This document shows positions 18,076 to 25,966 of a stretch of 64,000 bases of DNA, one piece after another. The DNA lies in contig JAPLFS010000035.1 of NCBI GenBank assembly GCA_026390555.1, positions 1 to 64,000 on the forward strand. Direction: 5' to 3'. A program made the position numbers and the translations under genes. The stretch's first letter is position 1. Every line of letters starts with the position of its first letter. The notes under the pieces are model-generated. The model saw only the letters and a list, made by a program, of their open reading frames with translations, did no database searches and was not told the origin of the DNA. Source of the DNA: Pseudomonadota bacterium (GTDB lineage Bacteria > Bdellovibrionota_C > UBA2361 > OMII01).

Positions 18076-19941
18076 TTACTGTTTGGTGCCTTGTTGAGGA
18101 GAGCAGAGAGCTGCGATAGCCCGCTGCTGGTCGAGCTGAATCACCTCAAACGCCCCATCAGGGCTCGTCCACATGGAACGCCCAGCGTGGGCCAGGTAGG
18201 CTGGCTTAATAAGATTGAAGCCTCTCTCCCAGATAATATAGTCTAATTTGTAGCTTCTTATAGAGTCACAGGGGGTCGTCTCTAAAATGATTGAAGCGGC
18301 CTGCGCGCAGTTGTAGCGCCTAGTGAGTTGTATGGCTACCCACTGCTGAAAGAATAGCCGCTTCGGTTCCGTTATAAGGGTCTCGCTACATCCGCGAATA
18401 AGCGTAGGCTTTGCGGTAAAAACTGTCCCAAGTGCCAGTTCCCGCGAGATAGTTTCCTGTGGTGATAGAGCTCCCCACTCTAGGCCAATGGCCTCCTTAA
18501 GCAGGAAGTTTTCTGTTAGCGCGGCCACGGCATTCGGCTGCCAGCGCCAGTCCCACTCGTGAGTTTGCGTCTTAAAGGGATCGTTATAGGTCAGCATAGC
18601 GAGAACCGAACCTTTCGGGACATTATGTTGAAGATAGCTGATCAGCGGCGTTAGGCCCTCCTTATCATTAGTCTCATGCTGCGCTATGCGATAATTATCA
18701 ATGCCGGCCAGCACAATAAAAAAGCAGATGAGTGGTGTGAAGATCCATCGAAAAAATTTCCGATCTGAGAAGTATGAGAGGGGGAGCGCAATGATTAATG
18801 CAGAGAGTAGAGGCCTGGTAAACGAGATGACAATAAAGATACCAACCGTTGCAAAACCAGCGATTGCTTGGATGTTAAGGAGCAGTAGCTCTGCAAAGAT
18901 CGTGGCTAATATAGCCCCAGTAAGAAAGTGTTGTGTTGGCGTGAGTCTGCTTCGAGAGAGATATAGGAGCAGAGCTCCAAGGCCAAGCAGAAAGAGCCAT
19001 TCAACTGGTAGGTAGAAGGCCTGACGGTATAGCTCTGCATCATCTATGAAGATGTGTTTGCTGCTCCTAACAGCCATAATCTGAAGTATCGCGGGCAGTG
19101 CTACAAGCAGGTTCCCCGCAAAAAAGAGAGTGGCAATGCCGACTCCTCTACGAACACTCTCTTGCTCTCGATTCTGAACTAGAGTCGTAGCGATCAGAAG
19201 CGGAAGAAGCGCCGAGATGGCTAGCCATTCTAGTACATAGGTATATATGCCGAGTCCGGCGATCGCCCCGAGAGCTAAGGTCAGCCAGGCAGGCTGGAAG
19301 GACCGCCGCCGCATGAGCGCAAAGGCGACAAGCGTTATCCCGAACCAAAGGGTCGAGAGCTGCGCCTCTAGCCCCTCCTGAATCGGCAATACTGAGTGTG
19401 CTACTAGACCACCCATAATGGCCGTGTATGAGGGCCATATGGTGTGCATCGTTACCCAGTTCTCTATCGAGGAGAGCCACGGAAAGCAGAGAAATATTAA
19501 TGCAGAGAGCTCAGCGAGTCGCGCATGCTTAGAGCCAAGGAGTATGCGAAAAAATATAAAGAGCAGGAGATACCCGAGGACTCCACATACTAGATCTAGG
19601 ACTAGATTAAGCTCGTAGAGTCTTAATCCAAGCAGATTTGCAACGCGTCCGACCATGAAATGTGAGTAAGTTTGATCGGGCCGCCAGTGGGTCAATAGTG
19701 CCCCTAGATTGAGCTGCTTGGCATGCTCGAAATAGATCGCCTCCTGTGGCATGTAGTTGCCCTGGTCGATAGCGCTTCTCAGGTACAGCGACTCATCCAC
19801 CACGTCCTGCAACGAGCTAACGGAGGTTCCCCCGTGTCGGCAGTAAGCGGCGAGCTGCGAGATATTGATTAGAACTACGCAGAGCACTGCGCGCGCAAAT
19901 ATCCAAAGCACTTTTCGTATTTTTTGATTTGGATTGTTCAC
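18076..19941 (-). CDS. Polytopic membrane protein, possible GT-C glycosyltransferase
   Basis: A 621-residue protein with about eleven predicted membrane helices through residue 420 and a soluble C-terminal domain of about 200 residues. An acidic DESLYLRS motif in the first periplasmic loop (about residues 48-55) and the general layout resemble lipid-linked GT-C glycosyltransferases, but no specific family is recognised. The start is GTG at 19941. It follows the WD40-like lipoprotein gene by 16 bp on the same strand, so the two are likely co-transcribed. A role in envelope polysaccharide or protein glycosylation is inference. Confidence 0.6.
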   Translation of the reverse strand: MNNPNQKIRKVLWIFARAVLCVVLINISQLAAYCRHGGTSVSSLQDVVDESLYLRSAIDQGNYMPQEAIYFEHAKQLNLGALLTHWRPDQTYSHFMVGRVANLLGLRLYELNLVLDLVCGVLGYLLLFIFFRILLGSKHARLAELSALIFLCFPWLSSIENWVTMHTIWPSYTAIMGGLVAHSVLPIQEGLEAQLSTLWFGITLVAFALMRRRSFQPAWLTLALGAIAGLGIYTYVLEWLAISALLPLLIATTLVQNREQESVRRGVGIATLFFAGNLLVALPAILQIMAVRSSKHIFIDDAELYRQAFYLPVEWLFLLGLGALLLYLSRSRLTPTQHFLTGAILATIFAELLLLNIQAIAGFATVGIFIVISFTRPLLSALIIALPLSYFSDRKFFRWIFTPLICFFIVLAGIDNYRIAQHETNDKEGLTPLISYLQHNVPKGSVLAMLTYNDPFKTQTHEWDWRWQPNAVAALTENFLLKEAIGLEWGALSPQETISRELALGTVFTAKPTLIRGCSETLITEPKRLFFQQWVAIQLTRRYNCAQAASIILETTPCDSIRSYKLDYIIWERGFNLIKPAYLAHAGRSMWTSPDGAFEVIQLDQQRAIAALCSPQQGTKQ

Positions 19942-19957
19942 AGAGCGCTATATCTCC

Positions 19958-21196
19958 TCAGTAATCGGAATCTATAGCAGTAGGGGCGCGGGTAGGGGTA
20001 TGGGTAGTCTTACGAAGAGCTGAAGTAGTATCCTTAAGATCTTTCAGAGAGATCTCGCCTAGCCGCCCATCAGCGGTTGTAAAGATAATGTTACCGTTTG
20101 AGATAAAGCGCAGGTGACGCGCACCGGCCATAGGCTGAGATAGTATCGGCTCAAGAGTTAACGGTAAGGCTTCTGGAGCGATGCGGTGCATCGGATCTGG
20201 TGCGACGGCGTGCACGAACAACATTGAATCACGACCAAGTGAGGCGACCCGTTGACCATCATGTGAAACTGCTACTGAGGTAACTCGACCGTTGTGCGCC
20301 GCTTGGCGAGCACCCATCAGAAAGCCGCGCACCTCCCAGACCTCAACGTAGCCATCCTCTGAGCCCAGCCCGAGTCGCTCGCCATTAGCGGAGAGACCGA
20401 GCGCCGTAATGCCTCTATCCTGACCCCTAGGCGCTTTTAAGAAGGTGCCGATCTCGCCGTAAAAACGACCGCCGAAGAGGTTCTTATCGTACTCTCCACC
20501 ATGATCGTCGGCTGTATAGGGCAGCCAGGAGTAAAGCGCACCGCTCCAGTCCGCTGAAAAGAAGGCACGCCCCACAGAATGAGAGGCCAGCGCGCTGATT
20601 GGGCTCTGATGAGCTATGTAACGCTCAAGGATTTTCTCTCGCTCCGTCACCGTAGTTGCAGAGCCTTCCAGGGCGAAGTTCCAGCGGTATACTCGCCCAT
20701 CACCACCACCTATCAGCACCGAGTTGTCCAGGTCGTGAAACTCTAAGCTCGCCGGGCGGGTCTTAAGGCGGCTCAGCGACCACTCTCCCTGGCACTCTAT
20801 TAGGCAGGTAACCACAAGGCGCCCCTTGGTAGCGTACGCTATAAGGGGTGCGCGCTCTCCAACCGTAGCGAATTGAAGGGGGGCTTCAAGCGTTTTCAGA
20901 AGGTGCCCGGAGCCACTATTCAGATCCCAGCCGATTACCCTGCCATCACTTCCGACCGAAACTAGCTGTAGCGGGGATTCCGATATCTGCTCTATAGCTA
21001 GAACCTCCCCTGTGTGGCCTTTGGCGCTAGGAAATAACGCCAGATTAAGAGGCGGCCAGGCTGAAATATCTATTGTTTCTAGGTGCTTAGGCTCTATTAC
21101 CTGATCTAAGGCAGTGCTTGCTTGTTGATATACTTGGCACCCTGTAGCTAACGCTAACAGCACGAGTGGTAGTAACATTTTGGCGTATAACGGCAT
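19958..21196 (-). CDS. WD40-like beta-propeller lipoprotein
   Basis: A 412-residue predicted lipoprotein: signal peptide with lipobox ATGC (Cys20) followed by repeated WD40-type blades. Recognisable blades include LVSVGSDGRVIGWDL, SVLIGGGDGRVYRWNF, AFFSADWSGALYSWL, LGLGSEDGYVEVWEV and RVASLGRDSMLFVHA, so at least five and probably seven. It probably acts as a periplasmic protein-protein interaction scaffold tethered to the outer membrane. The neighbouring membrane protein gene downstream may be its functional partner; this is only context. Confidence 0.75.
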   Translation of the reverse strand: MPLYAKMLLPLVLLALATGCQVYQQASTALDQVIEPKHLETIDISAWPPLNLALFPSAKGHTGEVLAIEQISESPLQLVSVGSDGRVIGWDLNSGSGHLLKTLEAPLQFATVGERAPLIAYATKGRLVVTCLIECQGEWSLSRLKTRPASLEFHDLDNSVLIGGGDGRVYRWNFALEGSATTVTEREKILERYIAHQSPISALASHSVGRAFFSADWSGALYSWLPYTADDHGGEYDKNLFGGRFYGEIGTFLKAPRGQDRGITALGLSANGERLGLGSEDGYVEVWEVRGFLMGARQAAHNGRVTSVAVSHDGQRVASLGRDSMLFVHAVAPDPMHRIAPEALPLTLEPILSQPMAGARHLRFISNGNIIFTTADGRLGEISLKDLKDTTSALRKTTHTPTRAPTAIDSDY

Positions 21197-21535
21197 GGTT
21201 ATGGTGACTTAGCTCTAAAAAGGTTGCAATCAAACTTCCGCTCAGCGCTGTATATGGTATAGACTAGCCAACTATAAATGAGAAATGTCACGCTGGACAT
21301 TTTTGTGATAATTCATGAAAATCGCCGGTAGATAGACCGATAGCCCTATTACAATATAGGGAGCGAAGGTCCCCTTATAAATAATCTCGATGCGAGTGCG
21401 CTCAAGCGGAGTCAATAAATTCCGTCTGGTGTAGGGCGCTTAATGAAGATCCTTTCATTTTGCAGCTGTTTTTACCCGTAACGGTATTATCCGTAGCAAT
21501 AGGGCTACTGATCTGTTCGATTATAACTTGGAGTC
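21197..21535 (+). other. Long leader/promoter region of the RGG RNA-binding protein
   Basis: A 339-bp divergent intergenic stretch between the WD40-like gene (minus) and the half-helicase gene (plus). No ORF for a missing DEAD-box N-terminal half is present in any frame, and an in-frame TAA at 21524 closes the frame. Long leaders are usual for RNA-helicase genes that are autoregulated, but I recognise no specific motif. Confidence 0.4.
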
Positions 21536-23146
21536 GTGGTGCAGAATATGGAACATATTTATTTTGAAGTAGGAACATCGCTTCTGGCGAAGCCGCAAGC
21601 GTTAAGTGATCTGATTGAGCTAGAAGCGGGGCATTCAGTTCTTGTTTTCTGTAACTCGCCCTCAGATGCGGATTTCGCAGATGTTATCCTTAGGAAACGT
21701 GGAGTTGCCTCGGTAAAGTTGATCGGGTACGTACCGCAGATAAAGCTTAGCAAGGCGATTCAGCAGGTTCAGAAGGGAGAGATTACAGCGCTGGTACTTA
21801 CCGATGTAGCAGCTCGTGGTGTTTCCCTCGGTGAGTTTGATGTTGTGCTAAATTATTCAGTGCCAACCGATCCGGAGATATACTTCCACCGCTATGCATC
21901 TGAAGTTACCCCTGAAACGGTTTGCAAGACTAAGAAAGTCTTGAGTCTTGTGGCTGCTGCGGATCTTTCGAACTTTCACTTTCTTAATAAGCTTGGGAAA
22001 GTTGAGTTCATCAAAGAGGAGTTGCCAACTCCAGAGAAGATCTTCGTTAATAAGTTCGTTAAGCTGCGTGAGCAGGCCATGGAAAAAGCGCAGATTGCGA
22101 GCGATCCTGGACTAAACGAGTTGGTTAATAAGATCACCTCTGATGCTAACGTACGCGAGATCGTTGCATTGTTGCTCCATAATACGCTGACAGTTATACC
22201 AGCCCTTAATGCAGCTATACAGCCTGCGCGCGAGGACCGCGATGAGGGCGAGGACTCAGATGATATGAATGATGGCGATAACGATCGCCGAAATTTCGGA
22301 CATCGGGATCAAGGTGGTCGTGAGCGTCGTGATGATCGCGGCGGTCGAGATGATCGCGGCGGACGTGGAGGCGGTCGCGGCGGCGCTCGTGATGATCGCG
22401 GTGGTCGTGGTGGTGTTCGCAATGATTTCAATGAGAACCGGGGGAATCGTGATGATCGTAGCGGATATGATCGCCCTCAACAGGATGATTCATTCGAGGA
22501 GGATGAGAGCCAGACAAAGTTCCTAGGGGGCGGAGATAGGGCTGGAGAGTCTCAACGTGGTGGCCGTAGGGGTGCTGACGATAGAGGCGGCGACAGGGGT
22601 CGAGACCGCGGGGATCGCGGCGGCGATCGCGGAGAGCGTGGTAGAGAGCGAGGAGGTGATTACGAGCGTAACGGAGATTCCCGTCCGCCACGTCAACCAC
22701 GTCAGCCACGCCCAATGATAATGGTCGACAAAGAGGCTCGTCTTTACGTAGGTGTCGGCTCAAAGCACGGTGTTTCGAGTGAAGGGCTTACGCAGAAGGT
22801 AGTTGATACATGTGGTATCAACGCATCTGAGATACACCGTGTAGCCGTTCGTGGAAGCTATGCGTTTGTAGATGTTCCAGAGGCCATAGCTGACCAGGTT
22901 ATTGAGAAGCTTGGTGCTAGCGAAGTAGAGGGAACCGGCAAGAACTACTTCGTAAAGAAGGCAGTTACCCTATCGATTCCACGAGAAGGCGCGCCATCCG
23001 ATGAAGGTTCTGCAGCTCATGATGATGGACACGGATCTGATAACGACTCAAATGAGTCTGATAATCAAGATCCGCGTGGCTCAGACGACTCACATGAGTC
23101 GCATGATCATGATGGTCCAACGTTACTCGCTGTAGACGAGGGCTAA
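21536..23146 (+). CDS. DEAD-box-derived RNA-binding protein lacking the ATPase half, with RGG repeats
   Basis: The 536-residue product begins directly at the second RecA-like domain of a DEAD-box helicase (about 5-160; motif IV-like VLVFCNSPSDAD, motif V-like TDVAARGVSLGEFDVVLNY). The first domain with Walker A, DEAD and SAT motifs is absent, and motif VI, normally HRxGRxGR, reads HRYASEVTPET, so ATP-driven unwinding is not expected. A basic helical region is followed by a long Arg-Gly-Asp-rich, low-complexity segment (about 245-395) and a DbpA-type RNA-binding domain (about 397-480, ARLYVGVGSKHGVSSEGL, then AYAFVDVPEAIADQVIE-like core), and an acidic His/Asp/Ser tail. GTG start after GGAG. 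Likely an RNA-binding, possibly condensate-forming protein. Confidence 0.8.
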   Translation: MVQNMEHIYFEVGTSLLAKPQALSDLIELEAGHSVLVFCNSPSDADFADVILRKRGVASVKLIGYVPQIKLSKAIQQVQKGEITALVLTDVAARGVSLGEFDVVLNYSVPTDPEIYFHRYASEVTPETVCKTKKVLSLVAAADLSNFHFLNKLGKVEFIKEELPTPEKIFVNKFVKLREQAMEKAQIASDPGLNELVNKITSDANVREIVALLLHNTLTVIPALNAAIQPAREDRDEGEDSDDMNDGDNDRRNFGHRDQGGRERRDDRGGRDDRGGRGGGRGGARDDRGGRGGVRNDFNENRGNRDDRSGYDRPQQDDSFEEDESQTKFLGGGDRAGESQRGGRRGADDRGGDRGRDRGDRGGDRGERGRERGGDYERNGDSRPPRQPRQPRPMIMVDKEARLYVGVGSKHGVSSEGLTQKVVDTCGINASEIHRVAVRGSYAFVDVPEAIADQVIEKLGASEVEGTGKNYFVKKAVTLSIPREGAPSDEGSAAHDDGHGSDNDSNESDNQDPRGSDDSHESHDHDGPTLLAVDEG

Positions 23147-23168
23147 GTAAGCTTAGCGCCGTTGACGA

Positions 23169-23210
23169 AAAGGGGAGTAGCTAGGGCAACCTAGCTATTT
23201 CCCTTTTTTT
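23169..23210 (+). terminator. Rho-independent terminator of the RGG protein gene
   Basis: Stem AAAGGGGAGTAGCTAGG with its near complement CCTAGCTATTTCCCTTT around a GCAA tetraloop, followed by a seven-T run, 22 bp after the stop codon. The structure is strong. Confidence 0.85.
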
Positions 23211-23214
23211 GTAT

Positions 23215-23475
23215 CCCTTTTTTTGTATCCTCTTTCGTAACTACTCAGCTCAATAAAGCCGGGGTAGTGTTAACCCTAGAGAAGCTGCGAAGTTAATCGT
23301 GCGCCGGAACGTGAACCGCTCCTGATTCCGGCTCCGCTTCCGATGCGAAGCCTCTTGGGAGCTGGTATCGGAGCGGGAACAGGTAACGGGAAGCGGTTCA
23401 CGTTCCCGCGCAGGGGTTTTCCATCTAATGTACCCACACTTATCGGTGAGGAACCCTTTTTTTGTATCCTCTTTC
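23215..23475. repeat. 22-bp perfect direct repeats flanking a 217-bp insert-like segment
   Basis: CCCTTTTTTTGTATCCTCTTTC is present at 23215-23236 and 23454-23475 with no mismatch; a third partial copy (CCCTTTTTTTGTATCCC) is at 23201-23217, overlapping the terminator T tract. The segment in between holds a GTAACTACTCAG motif and a 111-bp imperfect palindrome. Confidence 0.8.
23301..23411. repeat. 111-bp imperfect palindrome between convergent genes
   Basis: The left end GCGCCGGAACGTGAACCGCT and the right end AGCGGTTCACGTTCCCGCGC are nearly perfect inverted copies, and the inner parts (TCCGGCTCCGCTTCCGAT against ATCGGAGCGGGAACAGG) pair with gaps, so almost the whole 111 bp can fold into one long stem. 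It encodes nothing and lies between the convergent RGG-protein and MFS genes. Confidence 0.8.
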
Positions 23476-23493
23476 TTATTTCTTGTATCGCCC

Positions 23494-24684
23494 TTAGCGA
23501 CTGACCTTAATACGGGTAGAGAGCCCTAACGCTAGGCAGGTCAGCAATCCTCCCACTATAAACGGCATCTGAACTCCACTTAAGAAAAGTATACCCGCAA
23601 AGGTTGGCCCGATGATGCGTCCAAGCGCGCTTGCTGACTGATTCATGGCTAGACCTAGACCCTGCCTATTGGCTGGACAGGCTAGAGAAACAAGCCCGGC
23701 CATGGAGGGGTTGAACATGCCACTTCCAAGTGCCAGGAAGGCTCCTGAGATAAGAAAGAGGGGGTAGCTGCCAACCCAACCCAGAGATGGAATCAATATC
23801 AGACCAAAGGCGATAGTTATTAATCCAAAGCGAAATAGTTTCGTCTCGCTCGTTGTCTTAAGCCACCTACGCACAAGAAAGCCCTGAACGAAGACCGCAC
23901 TTATACCTACAACGACCATAAATATACTGGTCAGGGTTGTTGCCTTTGTCATTGAATCAGGATTATTGGCTGGTACCCAGACGCTCTCAATAAAGAGACC
24001 GACGCTATGCTCCATCAGGGCAAATGCGGTCATCGTAAGGAGGGTTGTTAGCAGTAATTGCCGCAGGCTGCCATCTGATTGCAAAAACTTAAGAAAGCTA
24101 AGATGACCGCTCTTATGCTCGATCAGGGCAGGGCGGGTCTCTGCCAGTGTGAAGTAGACCAGAACCATATTGAGCGCCGAGAGTAGGGCTGCGAACCCGG
24201 CGGGGGCCCGGTGGTCTAGCTGAAAAAGCAGCCCCCCGAGAGCAGGACCAAACACGAAGCCTAAGCCAAAAGCTGCTCCAATCATGGCCATGGCGCGACT
24301 ACGCTCCGCTGCTGGGTGAGTATCAGAGAGCACCGCCTGTGCGGTTGAGATATTAGCCGCGCCGATGCCAGCCGCTGCGCGCGCCACAAAGAGCATCAAA
24401 AGGGTGCTAGAAAGGGCAAAGGCGCAGTGCCCAATGAACGTTAGTAGGATCGTACAGAGCAGTATTGGGCGCCTGCCAAAACGGTCCGAAAGGGAGCCCC
24501 AGACCGGACTCAATCCAAACTGCATTAGGGAGTATACCGTACCGAGCAGGGTAATGGTGCCCGGGTGTGCACCGAAGCTTTTTGCTAGAAAGGGCTGAGA
24601 CGGGATAATAAGCCCAAGACCCATGATATCTAGAAGTACGATCAGAAAGACCGTAAAGCGCGTTGATTTTAAGCGGTCATACAT
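23494..24684 (-). CDS. MFS exporter, TetA/multidrug-like
   Basis: Major facilitator superfamily proton antiporter of the 12-helix DHA1 type, 396 residues. The A motif between helices 2 and 3 reads GSLSDRFGRRPILL, and helix 5 has the antiporter-specific GFVFGPALGG (motif C). The GIGAANISTAQAVLSDTHP stretch is typical of the tetracycline/multidrug exporter group (TetA, MdtG-like). Substrate cannot be read from sequence. The gene is divergent from pheS, and converges with the RGG-protein gene across the palindrome region. Confidence 0.85.
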   Translation of the reverse strand: MYDRLKSTRFTVFLIVLLDIMGLGLIIPSQPFLAKSFGAHPGTITLLGTVYSLMQFGLSPVWGSLSDRFGRRPILLCTILLTFIGHCAFALSSTLLMLFVARAAAGIGAANISTAQAVLSDTHPAAERSRAMAMIGAAFGLGFVFGPALGGLLFQLDHRAPAGFAALLSALNMVLVYFTLAETRPALIEHKSGHLSFLKFLQSDGSLRQLLLTTLLTMTAFALMEHSVGLFIESVWVPANNPDSMTKATTLTSIFMVVVGISAVFVQGFLVRRWLKTTSETKLFRFGLITIAFGLILIPSLGWVGSYPLFLISGAFLALGSGMFNPSMAGLVSLACPANRQGLGLAMNQSASALGRIIGPTFAGILFLSGVQMPFIVGGLLTCLALGLSTRIKVSR

Positions 24685-24868
24685 AAATAGATACCCTGCA
24701 TAAGGCTTCTACCGTGCTAATCCCCTGTGTGCAACAAGTGGAGGGAGGGCGGAGCTATGTTTTTGGTCGATTAGATAGGATTGGGAGCCTTTACCCATGC
24801 CATACTTTGGCCTAGATTATTCTAACTATCACGGAGCGTTGCAGCCTGTGTGCGTGCATTAAAAAGGG

Positions 24869-25966
24869 ATGACGAAGAGCATGGGTACGAATCTTTCACT
24901 GCAGAGCCTTTCACAGAGCGGTCTTTCGCCAGACAGTATCGCGGAGCTGACGGCGCGTTTCGAACAGCAGTTAGCGCAGGCCTGCCGCAAGGATGACCTA
25001 GAGCTTCTCAAGCGCGACTGGGCCTCTAAGGATGGGCTTGTTAAGGAGCTCTTTAAAGGCTTACGAGATGTTCCAGCCGACGAGAAGCCCACAGTTGCTG
25101 CGCTACTCAATGAATTACGGAGCAGGGTGGAGCAGGGCTTGGAGTTAAAAGAGGCTAGCTTTCGGCAAGAGGCGCTTAAAAACCAACTCGCACAGGAGTA
25201 CATCGACCTATCGTTGCCGGAGGCTGCAACCGGGCTTGGTTCTATTCATCCGATCACTTCAGTTGAAGATCGGATTACCGAGATCTTACGGCCGTTCGGG
25301 TTTCAAAATATAATGGGGCCCGAGATCGAGAGCAATTACTATTGTTTTGATTCGCTTAACATTCCGAAGCATCATCCTGCGCGCGATATGCAGGATACAT
25401 TTTACACAGAGACGGGACATGTTCTGCGGACCCATACGACGTCGGTACAGGCACGTATTCTAGAGCACAGAGCTTTATTTGAAAATGGGCGCCTACCTAT
25501 TAAGGTTGCATCTTTTGGACGTGCTTACCGCAATGAGAAGGAGGACGCGTCTCATAAAGCCATGTTTCATCAGTATGAGTTAGTCTGGATAGAGCCGGGG
25601 CTTACCACGGCGCATCTGATGGGATTAATCTCGCATATCTTAAAGGAGCTCTATGGTAAGCGCCGTAAGGTTCGCTTTACCCCCCGGTTTTATCCATATA
25701 CTGAGCCAAGTATCGGCCCACAGATCGATTGCTCTGTATGTCGAAGTGCCGGGTGCGGTGTATGCGGTTGGGCTGGTTGGGTAACAGTGGCGGGAGCCGG
25801 CATGATTCATCGCAACGTTCTGACCGAGTTTAAGTTAGATCCTGATAAGGTCTCTGGCTTTGCGTTTGGTCTCGGAACTTCGCGTCTAGCGGGGCAGCTC
25901 TATAATTTTCCACATATGAGCTCGGTCTATGAGAACGATCTACGGGTGCTCAAGGAGATAATATGA
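24869..25966 (+). CDS. pheS: Phenylalanyl-tRNA synthetase alpha subunit
   Basis: Catalytic subunit of the heterotetrameric class II PheRS, which charges tRNA-Phe. The 365-residue protein has an N-terminal coiled-coil (about 10-110) for tRNA contact and a bacterial-type catalytic core: motif 2 region with HPARDMQDTFY, RTHTTSVQAR, the FGRAYRNEKEDASHKAMFHQ segment, a CxxC-type CSVCRSAGCGVCGWAGW, and motif 3 in FAFGLGTSRLA. The usual terminal DLRFLKQF reads DLRVLKEII. An internal ATG at 24881 has better spacing from AAGGG than the first ATG and may be the real start. Its TGA overlaps the pheT ATG (ATGA). Confidence 0.95.
   Translation: MTKSMGTNLSLQSLSQSGLSPDSIAELTARFEQQLAQACRKDDLELLKRDWASKDGLVKELFKGLRDVPADEKPTVAALLNELRSRVEQGLELKEASFRQEALKNQLAQEYIDLSLPEAATGLGSIHPITSVEDRITEILRPFGFQNIMGPEIESNYYCFDSLNIPKHHPARDMQDTFYTETGHVLRTHTTSVQARILEHRALFENGRLPIKVASFGRAYRNEKEDASHKAMFHQYELVWIEPGLTTAHLMGLISHILKELYGKRRKVRFTPRFYPYTEPSIGPQIDCSVCRSAGCGVCGWAGWVTVAGAGMIHRNVLTEFKLDPDKVSGFAFGLGTSRLAGQLYNFPHMSSVYENDLRVLKEII

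Noticed and set aside
22256-22763. Several overlapping ORFs within the RGG-repeat region
   Set aside because: They come from the low-complexity GGY repeats of the real gene read in other frames; compositions are extreme (Ile/Ala/Thr only or His/Leu-rich).
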